Assembly: GCA_963580455.1 (NCBI GenBank)
Contig: OY756958.1
Location: 17,186,501 to 17,250,500 of the forward strand
Direction: 5' to 3'
Source: Euonymus europaeus
Lineage: Eukaryota > Streptophyta > Magnoliopsida > Celastrales > Celastraceae
Length of the DNA stretch: 64,000 nucleotides
Part shown: positions 21,833 to 32,072 of the stretch, piece after piece
How positions within the stretch are numbered: the first letter of the stretch is position 1
Layout: the number at the start of each line of letters is the position of its first letter
Position numbers and translations under genes: made by a program
The notes under the pieces: generated by a model
Database searches by the model: none
What the model was told of the DNA's origin: nothing
What the model saw: only the letters and a program-made list of their open reading frames with translations

Positions 21833-24072
21833 ATGTCTTCCTCTAGTTCCAGCACTTATTCTATATCCGGCCTTTCAACTTCTTCTTCAGATAGTGATCG
21901 AGCAACTCACTCTACCGATGAGGTAGTTATCACCCAAACCAATCCTCCTTTAATAAAACGAAATTTTGTAGAGTCTTCCTCAGTAGAGTACCCTGCAGAG
22001 TATGCCCCCCATGACCTACCCCCTCCTAATGAGAGGGGTGGAGGTACTGATGCCAGCATCTCTGAACCGACCTACCTTACTTGTGACCAGTCCAATAGTT
22101 ACATTGACGAAGTGGTGGCCAAGTGTGGTCTTCCCTACCCTTACCGACGTGTGGGTAAGGGTGAGTCTCCCTTTCACCCTAGGCGAAGTGAGTTTGCTAT
22201 CTCACTTAGGTCACTCCAAGCCGGTGCTAGGATTCCTTTTCCACCAGCCATAACCAGTTTTCTTCGTCGGTTCAATCTCTCTCCAGCCATTCTGGCATCA
22301 AACTCCTGGCACTTTTTGGCCAACATTCTTTGTCTCTCCTATAAACATCATCTCGGTATTTCTTCCTCAGTCATTCAACACCTTTTTCTCCTGTGCCATC
22401 TTCCAAACTCTCCTGGCCTCTTTTACTTGAAGCTAAAGCCAGGACTTAAGTCTCCTTGTACAACTAGTCCATCAAGAGATGGAATAATTCATATATTTTT
22501 GTACGAGTTCCTCTCCCTGAAGGAGAGGAACTTCCTTTCCGTACCACCTGGTCGGTACCACTTACTGATTAGTTCAACCATCCTCCTCCTTTGAAGGGCG
22601 AGGAACTAAAATTATATGAAGCCTGGAAGGAACTCTTTGTTGTTGGGGCTAATACCGACATGAAGTTCAGTCTACAGGACTTCTCGGTGTCTAATTTTTG
22701 TTACGAATCTCGGCAAGGTTTGCATATTTTTGATTTTTCAACATTTTTATTCATCATCACTGATCGGTATTTATTTGACTTGTGGTGATGCTTTGCAGAT
22801 ATGGCTGACTTGTCTGAGTACATGGCGATGAACGCTGCACCACTTCCTCGACAACAGAAGAGGAAGAAAACAAGCAAGGACAGGGAGTCCAAAAGGCCTC
22901 GTGTGGGCGCCACGTGGGAGACCAGGGCGTCAGGGATAGTCGTTACTGGTGCAACCACATCGGTCACCACTATTACCCGGAGTGCCCCTTCTCTTCGGCT
23001 TGGAACTCCTCGGCCTGGGGTTTCTCAAATCCCTCGCCAGGTTAATGAATCCCCCTTTGGGACCAATTACCGAGGAGGACTTTGCTCGGCATACTCCCCA
23101 GTGGGATGTCAATCAAACTGACAGGGGGGTCACCCCAAGAGTCGCTATCGAGATGCTGAAGCACTTGCCCACCCCTGCAAACTATGATAGGGTGTCTAGT
23201 CTAACAGCCATGAAGCATCTGACTCAGATGAACTCCCTCTTTGTGCAGGTACTGGTTAGTTTTAAGAGCTCGGTTACTTCCTTCTTCCTTCTTTGGTTAA
23301 ACTTTTTGCTGACTAACTCTTTCTTTTCTTTTTTCAGACTGCTATACACCTCTCTGCCCTTCCCTTCAAGATTGCTCGGTTTGCCTACGAGGAAACCGTT
23401 CAAAGGGAGAGGGTTGATACTGCCGAGGAGTATGCTACCATGGCCAAGAATGAGCTCAATCTGATGAAGGCAGAAATGGAAGAGATGCAGCAGTCTCACT
23501 CTGCTCAAATGGAGAAGGCTGCTCGGCAACAAAGATAGTTGAAGGAGAGGATGGTCTCCTTAGAGCGCAAGCTGAAGAATGTTGAGGAGACTTATCAGCG
23601 ACTCCTCGGTGATGCCGAGCAGCAGACCATCCAGAAATTCAGGGACTCTGAGGAGTTCAAGGCTGCCCTGAGGGAGGAAGGCTTCTATGGCTTCCATGGA
23701 GGGGTTAAGGAATCCAGGAAGCTACTTGTTAAGGTTGGCCTGGACTCTTCAATCCTGACACCCTTGTGTCCATCTTTCATGGGAAGGGACCAGCTTGAGG
23801 AGTCCAAGGAGGAGATCCTTGAAGCCTTTAGGAAGGCTGAGCAGAGGAGGAAGAGGGGCCTTGCAGAGACTAACTTCTATGAGGAGGAGGTTTCTGATGA
23901 GGAAGTCAAGGTGGTGGAAGAGGAAGAGATGGTAGTTGCTGATCAGGGGTCATTGCCAGACCAGGCCCATCATCCACCAGTCTTGACTACCGAGGAGGCT
24001 CCTTTGTCTGTTCCTAGGGATGCACTTCCTACCGAGGAGCCGGTCTCAGAAGTTCCTTCCTTAGATGCTTAG
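21833..24072 (+). pseudogene. Antisense accessory gene of Tat element (putative gypsy-type transposase_28-like), three exons
   Basis: Exon 1 (21833-22717) opens with a Ser-rich segment. Then follows a region like the plant 'putative gypsy type transposon' family, with CGLPYPYRRV, PFPPAITSFLRRFNLSP and LASNSWHFLANI, then KGEELKLYEAWKELF. Intron 1 is 22718-22798 (GT...TTTGCAG); exon 2 is 22799-23248. Intron 2 is 23249-23337 (GTACTG...TTTTTTCAG). Exon 3 (23338-24072) is a charged, coiled-coil-like region (KERMVSLERKLKNVEETYQ) and an acidic Glu/Pro tail. The exon junctions keep phase. Damage: a frameshift before 22500, a TAG near 22579, a frameshift at the C5T3 run near 23050 and a TAG at 23536. 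Function is unknown. It sits antisense and downstream of pol, as reported for the Tat lineage. Confidence 0.75.
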
Positions 24073-24141
24073 GTCTTCCTCTGTATGTGCTTAGCCCCTT
24101 TTTGCTTTGCTCTTTACTTGTAATGAACCTGTTTGAACTTT

Positions 24142-24147
24142 AATAAA
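24142..24147 (+). terminator. Poly(A) signal of the antisense gene
   Basis: AATAAA lies 70 bp after the stop codon at 24072 and is followed by a T/G-rich stretch. Confidence 0.5.
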
Positions 24148-24227
24148 ATAAGCATTTGTGATTGCTCGGTAATTCACATTCATATACTTGTGTATTTTTC
24201 TTTTTATCTTTGAAGGTCATCATGCCT

Positions 24228-24560
24228 TTCTGGTCGGTAAGTCGACCAGTCTTCTTGTATTTGTAGGACTTTAAGTCTCAAATTTTCTCAAGTTTCTCAG
24301 GGGGTGCAAATACTACCCTGGTCGGTAGGACTACCAAGGTCTCAGTATCTCCTTTCTTTCTTGATCAAAATCTTTATGTTTTGATTGCCTGGTCGGTAGG
24401 CCGACTGTGGCTCTTGGACCCTTTTTATTGGGGGCTCAAGTCTTCAGTGTTGTGTAGATACTATCCTGGTCGGTAGGCCGACCAGGCTTGTAGTATCTTC
24501 ATTTTCTCTCTTTGCGGAATTTGTGTAAGTCTTGTCATCTTGTGATGCTGGTCGGTATTG
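24228..24560. repeat. Palindromes built on CTGGTCGGTA in convergent 3' region
   Basis: Five copies of TGGTCGGTA. Two form strong palindromes: CTGGTCGGTAAGTCGACCAG at 24230-24249, and 24465-24486 with 9-bp arms CCTGGTCGG/CCGACCAGG around TAGG. Copies near 24318 and 24389 are partial. They lie between the 3' ends of the antisense gene and of pol. Confidence 0.8.
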
Positions 24561-24733
24561 CATTGATACTTAGCCAATTTTTTGGCTAAGTTTGCATGTT
24601 GTCCAGGTCAAGCCTTCTCCTGCATTGTGATGCTTTATGTTGGGAAAGAGACCTGAGCTTTTATTCATTCCTGCGTGTTCCAAACTGAAAAGCAAATACA
24701 TAAAATAGAAACATCATGTGTTACAATAAAGCA

Positions 24734-27700
24734 TTACACATAGTATCTTCGAAGATTATCCACATTCCAGGGTCTCATATCCCCGGGTCTCTTTGGATCT
24801 TCGATTTTGTATGTGCCTTCTTTCAAGATCTTCACAATTAGGTAGGGTCCTTCCCAAGTTTCACCTAGCTTACCTGGATGCTTTCCTGTGGCAACTATCT
24901 TTCTTAAAACAAGGTCTCCAACAGAGAACCTTCTCCTATTTACTCGCCTGTTGTGGTATTGAGCTGTTCTCTGTTTATATGCAGCAGTCCGGATCCTTGC
25001 ATTCTCCCTTGTTTCTTCTAGGAGATCAAGGTTGTTCAGTAGTAGCTCATCATTCATTGATTCTTTGAAGTTGGTGGTCCTCAGTGAAGGGACTCCAATT
25101 TCGACCGGGATAACTGCCTCGGTCCCAAATGAGAGGGAGAATGGAGTTTCACTTGTTGATGTCCGAGGTGTAGTGCGGTATGACCACAGCACACTAGGTA
25201 GTTCTTCAACCCATCTCCCCTTTGCTCCATCCAGCCATGTCTTCAGTCCTTCAAGGATAGTCCGGTTTGTCACCTCTGCCTGTCCATTAGCTTGGGGATG
25301 TCCTACAGAGGTAATCCTTAGGTCAATGCTAAGGTCTTCACAGAACTTGTGCATCTTTCTGCTAACAAATTGTCTTCCATTGTCCACCACCAGGGCTTGT
25401 GGCAATCCATACCTGTAGACAATAGTTCTCCATATGAAGTCCATCACCTTCTGTTCTTAGATAGCCGCCAATGGCTCTACCTCTATCCATTTAGTGAGGT
25501 AATCAACAACAACAATAAGGTTTCTCCTCTGCCCTACTGTCTGGACGAATTGTCCAAGGAGATCCATGCCCCATTGTGCAAATGGGTAGGGGTTTTGCAT
25601 GGGGATAATGTCAGAGGAAGGTACTCTTGGTACGTTTGAGTGCCTCTGACACTTATCACACTTCTGCACGAGCTTCTTGGCATCCTTCATCATAGTAGGC
25701 CAATAGTGGCTTCCACATATCCCCTCATGCACTTCTCGGAGTGCATAGTCTGCATCTCTAGGTGCTAGACATTTCAGATATGGAAGAGTGAATGATCTTC
25801 GATACAACTCTCCCTAGATCAGGGTGTATCGAGCTGCTCTTTTTCGGAGGCTTTTTGCTTGGTTGCGATCTTCAGGTAAACTTCCATCCTCCAAGTATTT
25901 CTTGATCGGATCCTTCCAACTCAGCTCATGATCAACATCAATATCCGCCATCAAAGTTTGCACTTCAATGCTCTTTTGTGGGAGTATCTCCACTTGAACT
26001 GAAGTGGGTACCTGTACTGAGGGGGCAGACGCCAATCGTGCTAACATGTCGGCCCTTGAGTTTTCCCTTCTAGGTATCTGTCTGACCTCCAGCTTTGGTA
26101 TTCTTTCCATCAGTTCCTGTACTTTTGCCAAGTACTTAATCATACTTGGTCCTTTTGCTTCATATTCTCCTTTGATCTGCTCGGTGACCAACTGTGAGAC
26201 ACTATGAACGATCAAATTTTTAACTTCCAGCTGCTCAGCAAGGCGTAGTCCTGCCAGTACAGCCTCATATTCTGCCTCATTGTTTGAGGCTTTGAAGTTG
26301 AATCGCAAGGAATGTGCTATGGTCATGCCCCCCGGGCCGAGCAGGAGAATGCTAGCACCACTACCTTCCTGGTTGGATGATCCATCCACAAACAATTGCC
26401 ATTGTTGAGGTGCGGTGTCGGCATTGTCCTGGTTGGTCTCTCTGTAGCATTCAATTATAAAATCAGCTAAGGCTTGTGCCTTCATAGCCTTCCTTGGCTG
26501 ATACTTGATTTCAAACTCTCCCAATTCAATAGCCCACTTCACTAATCTCCCTGAAGTGTCTGGCTTTTGGAGGACTTGTTTTAGTGGCTGGTCAGTCAAG
26601 AAAATTATTGAGTGTGCTTGGAAGTAAGGTCTTAGCTTCCTTGCTGCCACTATCAGCGACAGAGCTAGCTTCTCAGCATGGGAGTACCTTGTCTATGCAC
26701 TGATCTTCATCCTGCTTATGTAATATACTGGTCTTTGCACTTTGTCTTCCTCACTTACCAGCATTGCGCTTACCGCATGTTGTGATACTGCTAGGTAGAG
26801 GTATAAGACTTCACCTTTCTTTGGACAAGTCAGAAGATGAGGCTGACCTAGATAATCTTTAAGATTTTCAAAGACAATTTGACACTCAGGTGTCCATGCG
26901 AATTCCTTGGCCTTTTTTAACGCCTGGAAAAACGGTATGCACTTGTCTCCGGACCGAGCAAGGAACCTCCTTAGTGATGCTGCTTGGCCGGTCAGCTTTT
27001 GAACTTCCTTGGCATTTGTGGGTGGCTCCATCTGCAGGATCGCTTCCACTTTTTCGGGATTTATCTCAATACCCCTGCTGGTTACCAGGAAGCCAAGGAA
27101 CTTCCCGAATGCCACTCCAAAGGCACACTTTTCCGGGTTAAGTTTCATTCCAAACTGATCAAGTGTATGAAAGACCTTGCGCAGGTCAGCAGGGTGGTCC
27201 TCAGCTTTCTTGCTCTTTACCACCATATCATCTACATAAGCCTCCAAGGACTTTCCTATCTGATCTTTGAAAATATGGTTCACCAACCTCTGGTAGGTGG
27301 CTCCAGCATTCTTTAATCCGAATGGCATCACCTTATAGCAATATGTTCCCTCAGGGGTGATGAATGAGGTTCCTTCTTGGTCTTCGGGATGCATTTTTAT
27401 CTGATGGTACCCCGAATAGGCATCCAAGAAGCTGAGGAGCTGATGTCCTGAGGTGGCGTCTACCAGCTGATCAATCTTTGGTAGTGGATAGCTATCTTTA
27501 GGACAAGATTTGTTTAGATCAGTGAAATCAACACACATCCTCCATTTCCCATTGGCCTTCCTCACCATGACAACATTGGCCAGCCATTCAGGGTATTGGA
27601 CTTCTCTGATGAAATCGGCATCTATCAGCTTCCTTACCTCTTCCTTGATCGCTTCTTGGCGATCATGAGCAAAGTTTCTTCTCTTTTGCTTAACTGGTCT

Positions 27701-28616
27701 GGCACCAGGTATAATGCTTAGTCGATGTGTTATCACATCAGCACTTATGCCGGGCATCTCATCAGCACTCCATGCAAAAGTACCTACACTCACTAGGAGT
27801 AGTTCAGTGATCTCCTTGGTCATTCTTTCGCCAAGTTGAGATCCAACATGGAAGTTCCTTCCTAAGCCAGCCATGACTTCAACTTTCTTGAGTTTTTCTA
27901 CTGGAGTGGGTTTGAACACCTGCTCTTCTGCCCTCATATCTAGGCTGCCTACTAAGACCTTTTCTTTCTTCCTCTCTTTGAGTTGAGTGAAGTAAGTACT
28001 CCGGGAAGCCTTCTGATTTCCCTTTACTACACCAACTCCCTTCGAAGTGGGGAATTTCATCTTCAAACAATAGGTTGAGACAACAGCTCTGACCTTGTGA
28101 AGTAGTGGTCTTCCTATAATGGTATTGTGTGAAGCTTTCACATCAACTACCAACATGTCCACCATGTGCATCACTGTCCTGGGATGTGTTCCCAGTGTGA
28201 CTGGGAGGGTTATCATTCCTTTTGGTATGACTGACTCTACTGTGAACCCATACAAGGGTACTGAAGTTGGCTTTAGCCTATCCTCCGTAAGCTTCATAGC
28301 CTTGAAGGTGTGGTAGAACAGGATGTCTGCTGCACTCCCGTTATCTACCAAGATTTTTAAGACATTGAAGTTGGCGATCACTGCATCAACTACCAAGGCG
28401 TCATCGTAAGGGACTCGAACACCTTCCTCATCTTTCTCTGAGAATGTGACAACCTCCTCATCCCTCTTGACCCCTTTTTCCTTGGTTGGCTGTTTAGTAA
28501 GGCGAGCATATGCTCTCCCAGCTGATGTGCTTTCTCCACTTGCTGCCCAACCCTCCAATAATGACACCACAGAAATCAATTGTTCCTGCCGTGCCTCTCT
28601 CATGTGGAGGAGAGTC
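24734..28616 (-). pseudogene. Tat pol polyprotein with three in-frame stops
   Basis: One reading frame runs from the truncated start at 28616 to TAA at 24734-24736. It is broken only by TAG at 26693-26695, TAG at 25814-25816 and TAA at 25457-25459. The first 646 codons hold the protease (VDNGSAAD near residue 97) and RT with CPKDSYPLPKID and the catalytic YVDDMVV at about 466-472. RNase H follows (FVDGSSNQ, NEAEYEAVLAGL, RADMLARLAS), but the usual SDSQL Asp reads HSVSQL. Integrase has an HHCC-type finger (CDKCQRH), MDLLG, VVDNGRQF and GQAEVTNR for the DDE triad, and a C-terminal GDLVLRK...WEGPY domain. Gag is missing. The first seven codons or so belong to the adjoining LTR. Confidence 0.9.
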
Positions 28617-29879
28617 TCTTGTTTCTGTTTCAACTTTTGAAAGGTATGTTCCTATCTCTAAAGCTCGGATTTATGTAGATTGAATTGCTGGTTCTCAAAA
28701 TCGATTTGCGTTTTCATCTCTGTTGCTTCAAATGCTCTCTCTGTTCTGCATGTTAGTTCGATTTTCTGGTTTCTACCTAGTGTTGCATTTGTTTATTTTT
28801 GCTTTGATTCTATGCATGTCTCTTTATTGCGTTGCTGCTATTCGTCGCTGGAGTTATACACTGTTACCGATCGGAGATGCATCGCCGGACATGCAGGCCG
28901 GACAACCCCAGCCATGCTGAGAGGAAGAAGCCCAATTTGGGTTGTTAATGATGGGCCAGGAATGACTTGTTAGTTTGGGGCCAGGAATGGCTTGTCAGTT
29001 TGGGGCCAGGAATGAGTTGTTACGCCGGTTACAGGTTTGTGATAAGTTGGGCCGGTTTTGTTAATTGAGTTATTGGGCCAAGTTTGTACAGGTTGGTGAT
29101 ACTAAAATGAGGCCAGGTTCTTGCATGTTTTAGTGTATTGATGATGATGGGTCAGTAATTGGTGATTGGGTTTACATGTATTTAGGTCATATGGGTAGAT
29201 CATTGGGCCAATAACTTATATTGTGTATATTTGGATCATGTTTGTATATTGGGCTTTGGGTTTATAAATTATGTATTGGGATTGTTGGGATAGAAAATTA
29301 ATAAGCTCAAAGCCATGTAAATTGTAACCCATGTAAATAATGGATGTAAATAGTAAAATGCATACATGTATATTTAGGATGTTAGAAGCATATAGATATA
29401 TTGAAATATGAATGCTTAGAATGCTTGCATAGGCTTTGTGCAAATTGTGAATATTTGGATTGCAGACTTAAAATCTTATTTTATAGTTATGCCATGAAAA
29501 AGACGCAATGCGACCATGATTAAATCTAAGCCGTCTAACCCTAATAATGACACCAAGAATAATATAAAAATCTTGTATTCTGTTTAAATACCAAAAGAAC
29601 ATTCAAGATATTGGAGTTTTTTTCAGCATTCATTCCGAATATTCGATTTTCATGGAACCAAAAAGCAAACTTATTTTTAGGGATTAGGAGAATCTATTTA
29701 AAGACTCAATAGGAGGTTTAAAGATATTTGACCCATCTAATGAGTCTTAAATGTATTCTTTCTTTTCTCATAAAAAATATGATTGTGAGTATGACTAAAA
29801 TTTGACCTAAATTTGTATGTGGATCGATTTGATGCATCAATCGAATTCCCAAAAAATTTACAACCTTTTCAAATTATCA

Positions 29880-30480
29880 AAACCACGACAAGGTGGATTT
29901 TTCATCAATCTCCAAAGTATTTTTCAGCCAAGCTGGGAATAGCTGTAGTGATCCCATGCACCTTTCCCAATTCTCACAATCACTACAAAGTGGATTTTTC
30001 ATCAATCTCCAAAGTATTTTTCAGCCAAGCCGGAAATGGTTGTAGTGATCCCGTGCACCTTTTCAAATTATCAAAACCATTACAAAGCAGATTTTTCATC
30101 AATCTCCAAAGTATTTTTCAGCCAAGCCGAGAATGGTTGAGTGATCCCGTGCACATTTTCAAATTCTCAAAACCACTACAAAGTGGATTTTTCATCAATC
30201 TCCAAAGTACTTTTCAGCCAAACCGGGAATGGCTATAGCGATCCCGTGCACATTTTCAAATTATCAAAACCACTACAAAGTGGATTTTTCATCAATCTCC
30301 AAAGTATTTTTCAGTCAAGCCGGAAATGGCTTTAGTGATCCCGTGCACCTTTTCAAAATTATCAAAACCACTTCAAGTGTATTTTTTTTTTCATCGGTCT
30401 TTAAAATATTTTCAGCCAAGTCAGGAATGGCTGTAGTGATCCCGCACACTTTTCAAATTATCAAAACCACTTCAAGTGGA
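29880..30480 (+). repeat. 97-bp tandem repeat in Ogre-like LTR, six copies
   Basis: The unit contains AAACCACTACAAAGTGGATT, TTTTTCATCAATCTCCAAAG and the core GCCAAGCCGGGAATGGCTGT followed by AGTGATCCCGTGCAC. The cores end near 29964, 30059, 30154, 30251, 30350 and 30450. Confidence 0.9.
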
Positions 30481-30529
30481 TTTTTCGTCCAAGCATCAAA
30501 TTGCCACAATATTAATGGGCCAGGCCCAC

Positions 30530-31785
30530 TGTAATATCCCGAACCCAAATTTTAAAAAAAATAACATAAAATATAATAATAATAAAAAATATAATAATTT
30601 TTCAAATTTGATATTTTTAATAAATACTACATATTTTTAGAAAAATATTGACGAAAGAATCATCTAAATCGGAGTTGAATTGAATTTGTTACGAATTTTG
30701 GAAGTTTAGGTAAACGAAGGGCAAAATACTCATTTCACTTGGAAAATCTGGTAAAAAACCAGATTTTGCTTCTTTTTCTCCAGTACACGCGAGGGAGAGA
30801 GAGAAAATGGAATTTCAAATGGGTTTTTCGTGTTTGTGCACCGGACCACCACGAATTTCAATTTTTTTGCGACTTCAAGGAGCGATCCCGGTCGATTCCG
30901 AAGGAGTTTCGGAACGAGACAGGTACCATTGTATTGCTTGTTTTGAGAGCTTTAATTTGATGTACCTATATAGGCTCGATCCTCATCCAATCTGGGGAGT
31001 ACCTTGATTGGGAGACACCTTGCGGGGATCATGGTGGGTCCAGGGGAGGATTTTCTGGTGTTATGTGGATTTGAGTTGATATGGATTTGAGTTGGTTTAT
31101 GATTAAGTACTGATTTGAGAGTTGTACTTGAGGGTGGTAGTGGTGGAGCCTACTCGGTATCTACCCTATGGATTGACTGATTGTGATGAGGTGTATAATG
31201 GATCGATTTTCTCAGAGATTTTATACCCTATCAGGGTATCAATTATGATCTTTCTTTATGTATTTTATATCACAGGCTTTCTTACTTTATCTCTGATTTA
31301 CTGGAGTTCGGTGGTACGGAAGTGTATCACTATTTGAGTTCCTATTCATTTCCATTATCATATCTCGAGTTGTATATTCTGTTTACTCTGATATCGATGT
31401 TGTTTCCATATCCCTGCTGAGCTTTGTGGCTCGTCCCTTTCATTCTCATGTTTTTCAGGTGAGATAGCCGGAGTGGATGATTAGCGCAGGGATGCGTGAG
31501 GTGTGATGATAGCTGCTATGGGGATGTTTGTGTCTGTCTGTAGTATCCGTTTTCGTATCTATGTTATTTGGATTTTCCGCTGTAGACTCTAGATTGCAGG
31601 TTACATTATGTTGGGAGTATTTGGGATTATGGTTGAGATTTATATATACATGTGAGACTACTTATGTAGTGTTTGGCTAGATATTTGGTTTAAAACCGGT
31701 TCGGGAAACGAAGGAGTTCCTTGCCGGTCACGTCTCTGGGATTCATGGGTGCTCATCCGAACCTATCTGGGAGAGCGGCGTGACA
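30530..31785 (+). mobile_element. Solo LTR nested in the Ogre-like 5' LTR (1256 bp)
   Basis: Starts TGTAATATCCCGAACCC and ends GAGCGGCGTGACA. CCCAC flanks it at 30525-30529 and 31786-31790. The Ogre-like 3' LTR at about 42398-42412 shows the uninterrupted site (GGGCCAAGCCCACTCAATTG), which proves the insertion and its exact limits. No gag or pol inside. The ends are of the plant gypsy Del/Tekay type, but the lineage is inferred. Confidence 0.9.
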
Positions 31786-32054
31786 CCCACTCAATTGAAA
31801 CATGAACTTTCTAGCATATATAGAAATTCATTAAAGCAGTTGAGACATACAAATTTCTTTCAAAACAAAATTCGAGTCAAATAAGAGAACATTTTCAATG
31901 CAACCGTTTTTCGGGAGTTGTGCGTGCCTAACACCTTCCTCATGCTCAATAGACCCCCTTACCCATTTCTTTCTCATGGATCATATTAGGTGTCCAATTG
32001 CACCTTAAAAATCAATTGGTGGCGACTTCATTTTTTCAAGCCGGTTGCTTCAGC

Positions 32055-32072
32055 TGGCGACTTCACTGGGGA
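32055..32072 (+). other. Ogre-like primer binding site
   Basis: TGGCGACTTCACTGGGGA starts two bases after the LTR CA end at 32052. It would pair with a tRNA 3' end TCCCCAGTGAAGTCGCCA. Ogre elements are reported to use tRNA-Arg. I did not verify the tRNA. Confidence 0.65.

Larger units (their letters stand above)
20771..28616 (-). mobile_element. 5'-truncated Ty3/gypsy Tat-lineage element
   Basis: On the minus strand: protease, RT, RNase H and integrase (28616-24734), then an accessory gene on the opposite strand (21833-24072), a purine tract and a 3' LTR. This order with an antisense accessory ORF between pol and the 3' LTR is known for Tat-lineage elements. Gag, primer site and 5' LTR are absent. 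The sequence stops abruptly at 28616, where an Ogre-like LTR that is itself truncated begins. Confidence 0.75.
28617..32052 (+). mobile_element. Ogre-like 5' LTR, truncated, with nested solo LTR
   Basis: Collinear with 40915-44054, starting TCTTGTTTCTGTTTCAACTT and ending GCCGGTTGCTTCA. The first 619 bp present in the 3' LTR are absent and replaced by Tat pol sequence. It holds six copies of a 97-bp tandem repeat (29880-30480), against about two in the 3' LTR, and a solo LTR at 30530-31785. Open frames at 29813-30534 come from the tandem repeat. Confidence 0.85.

Noticed and set aside
21833..24072. Independent host gene
   Set aside because: Its position and antisense orientation behind Tat pol, and its domain type, fit a retrotransposon accessory gene better.
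29880..30480. Possible CRISPR-like array
   Set aside because: Repeats are contiguous 97-bp units without unique spacers in plant LTR DNA. No cas genes are present.
29813..30534. Overlapping open frames of 64-141 codons with repeated peptide
   Set aside because: They are generated by the 97-bp tandem repeat, shift frame between units and have no domain.
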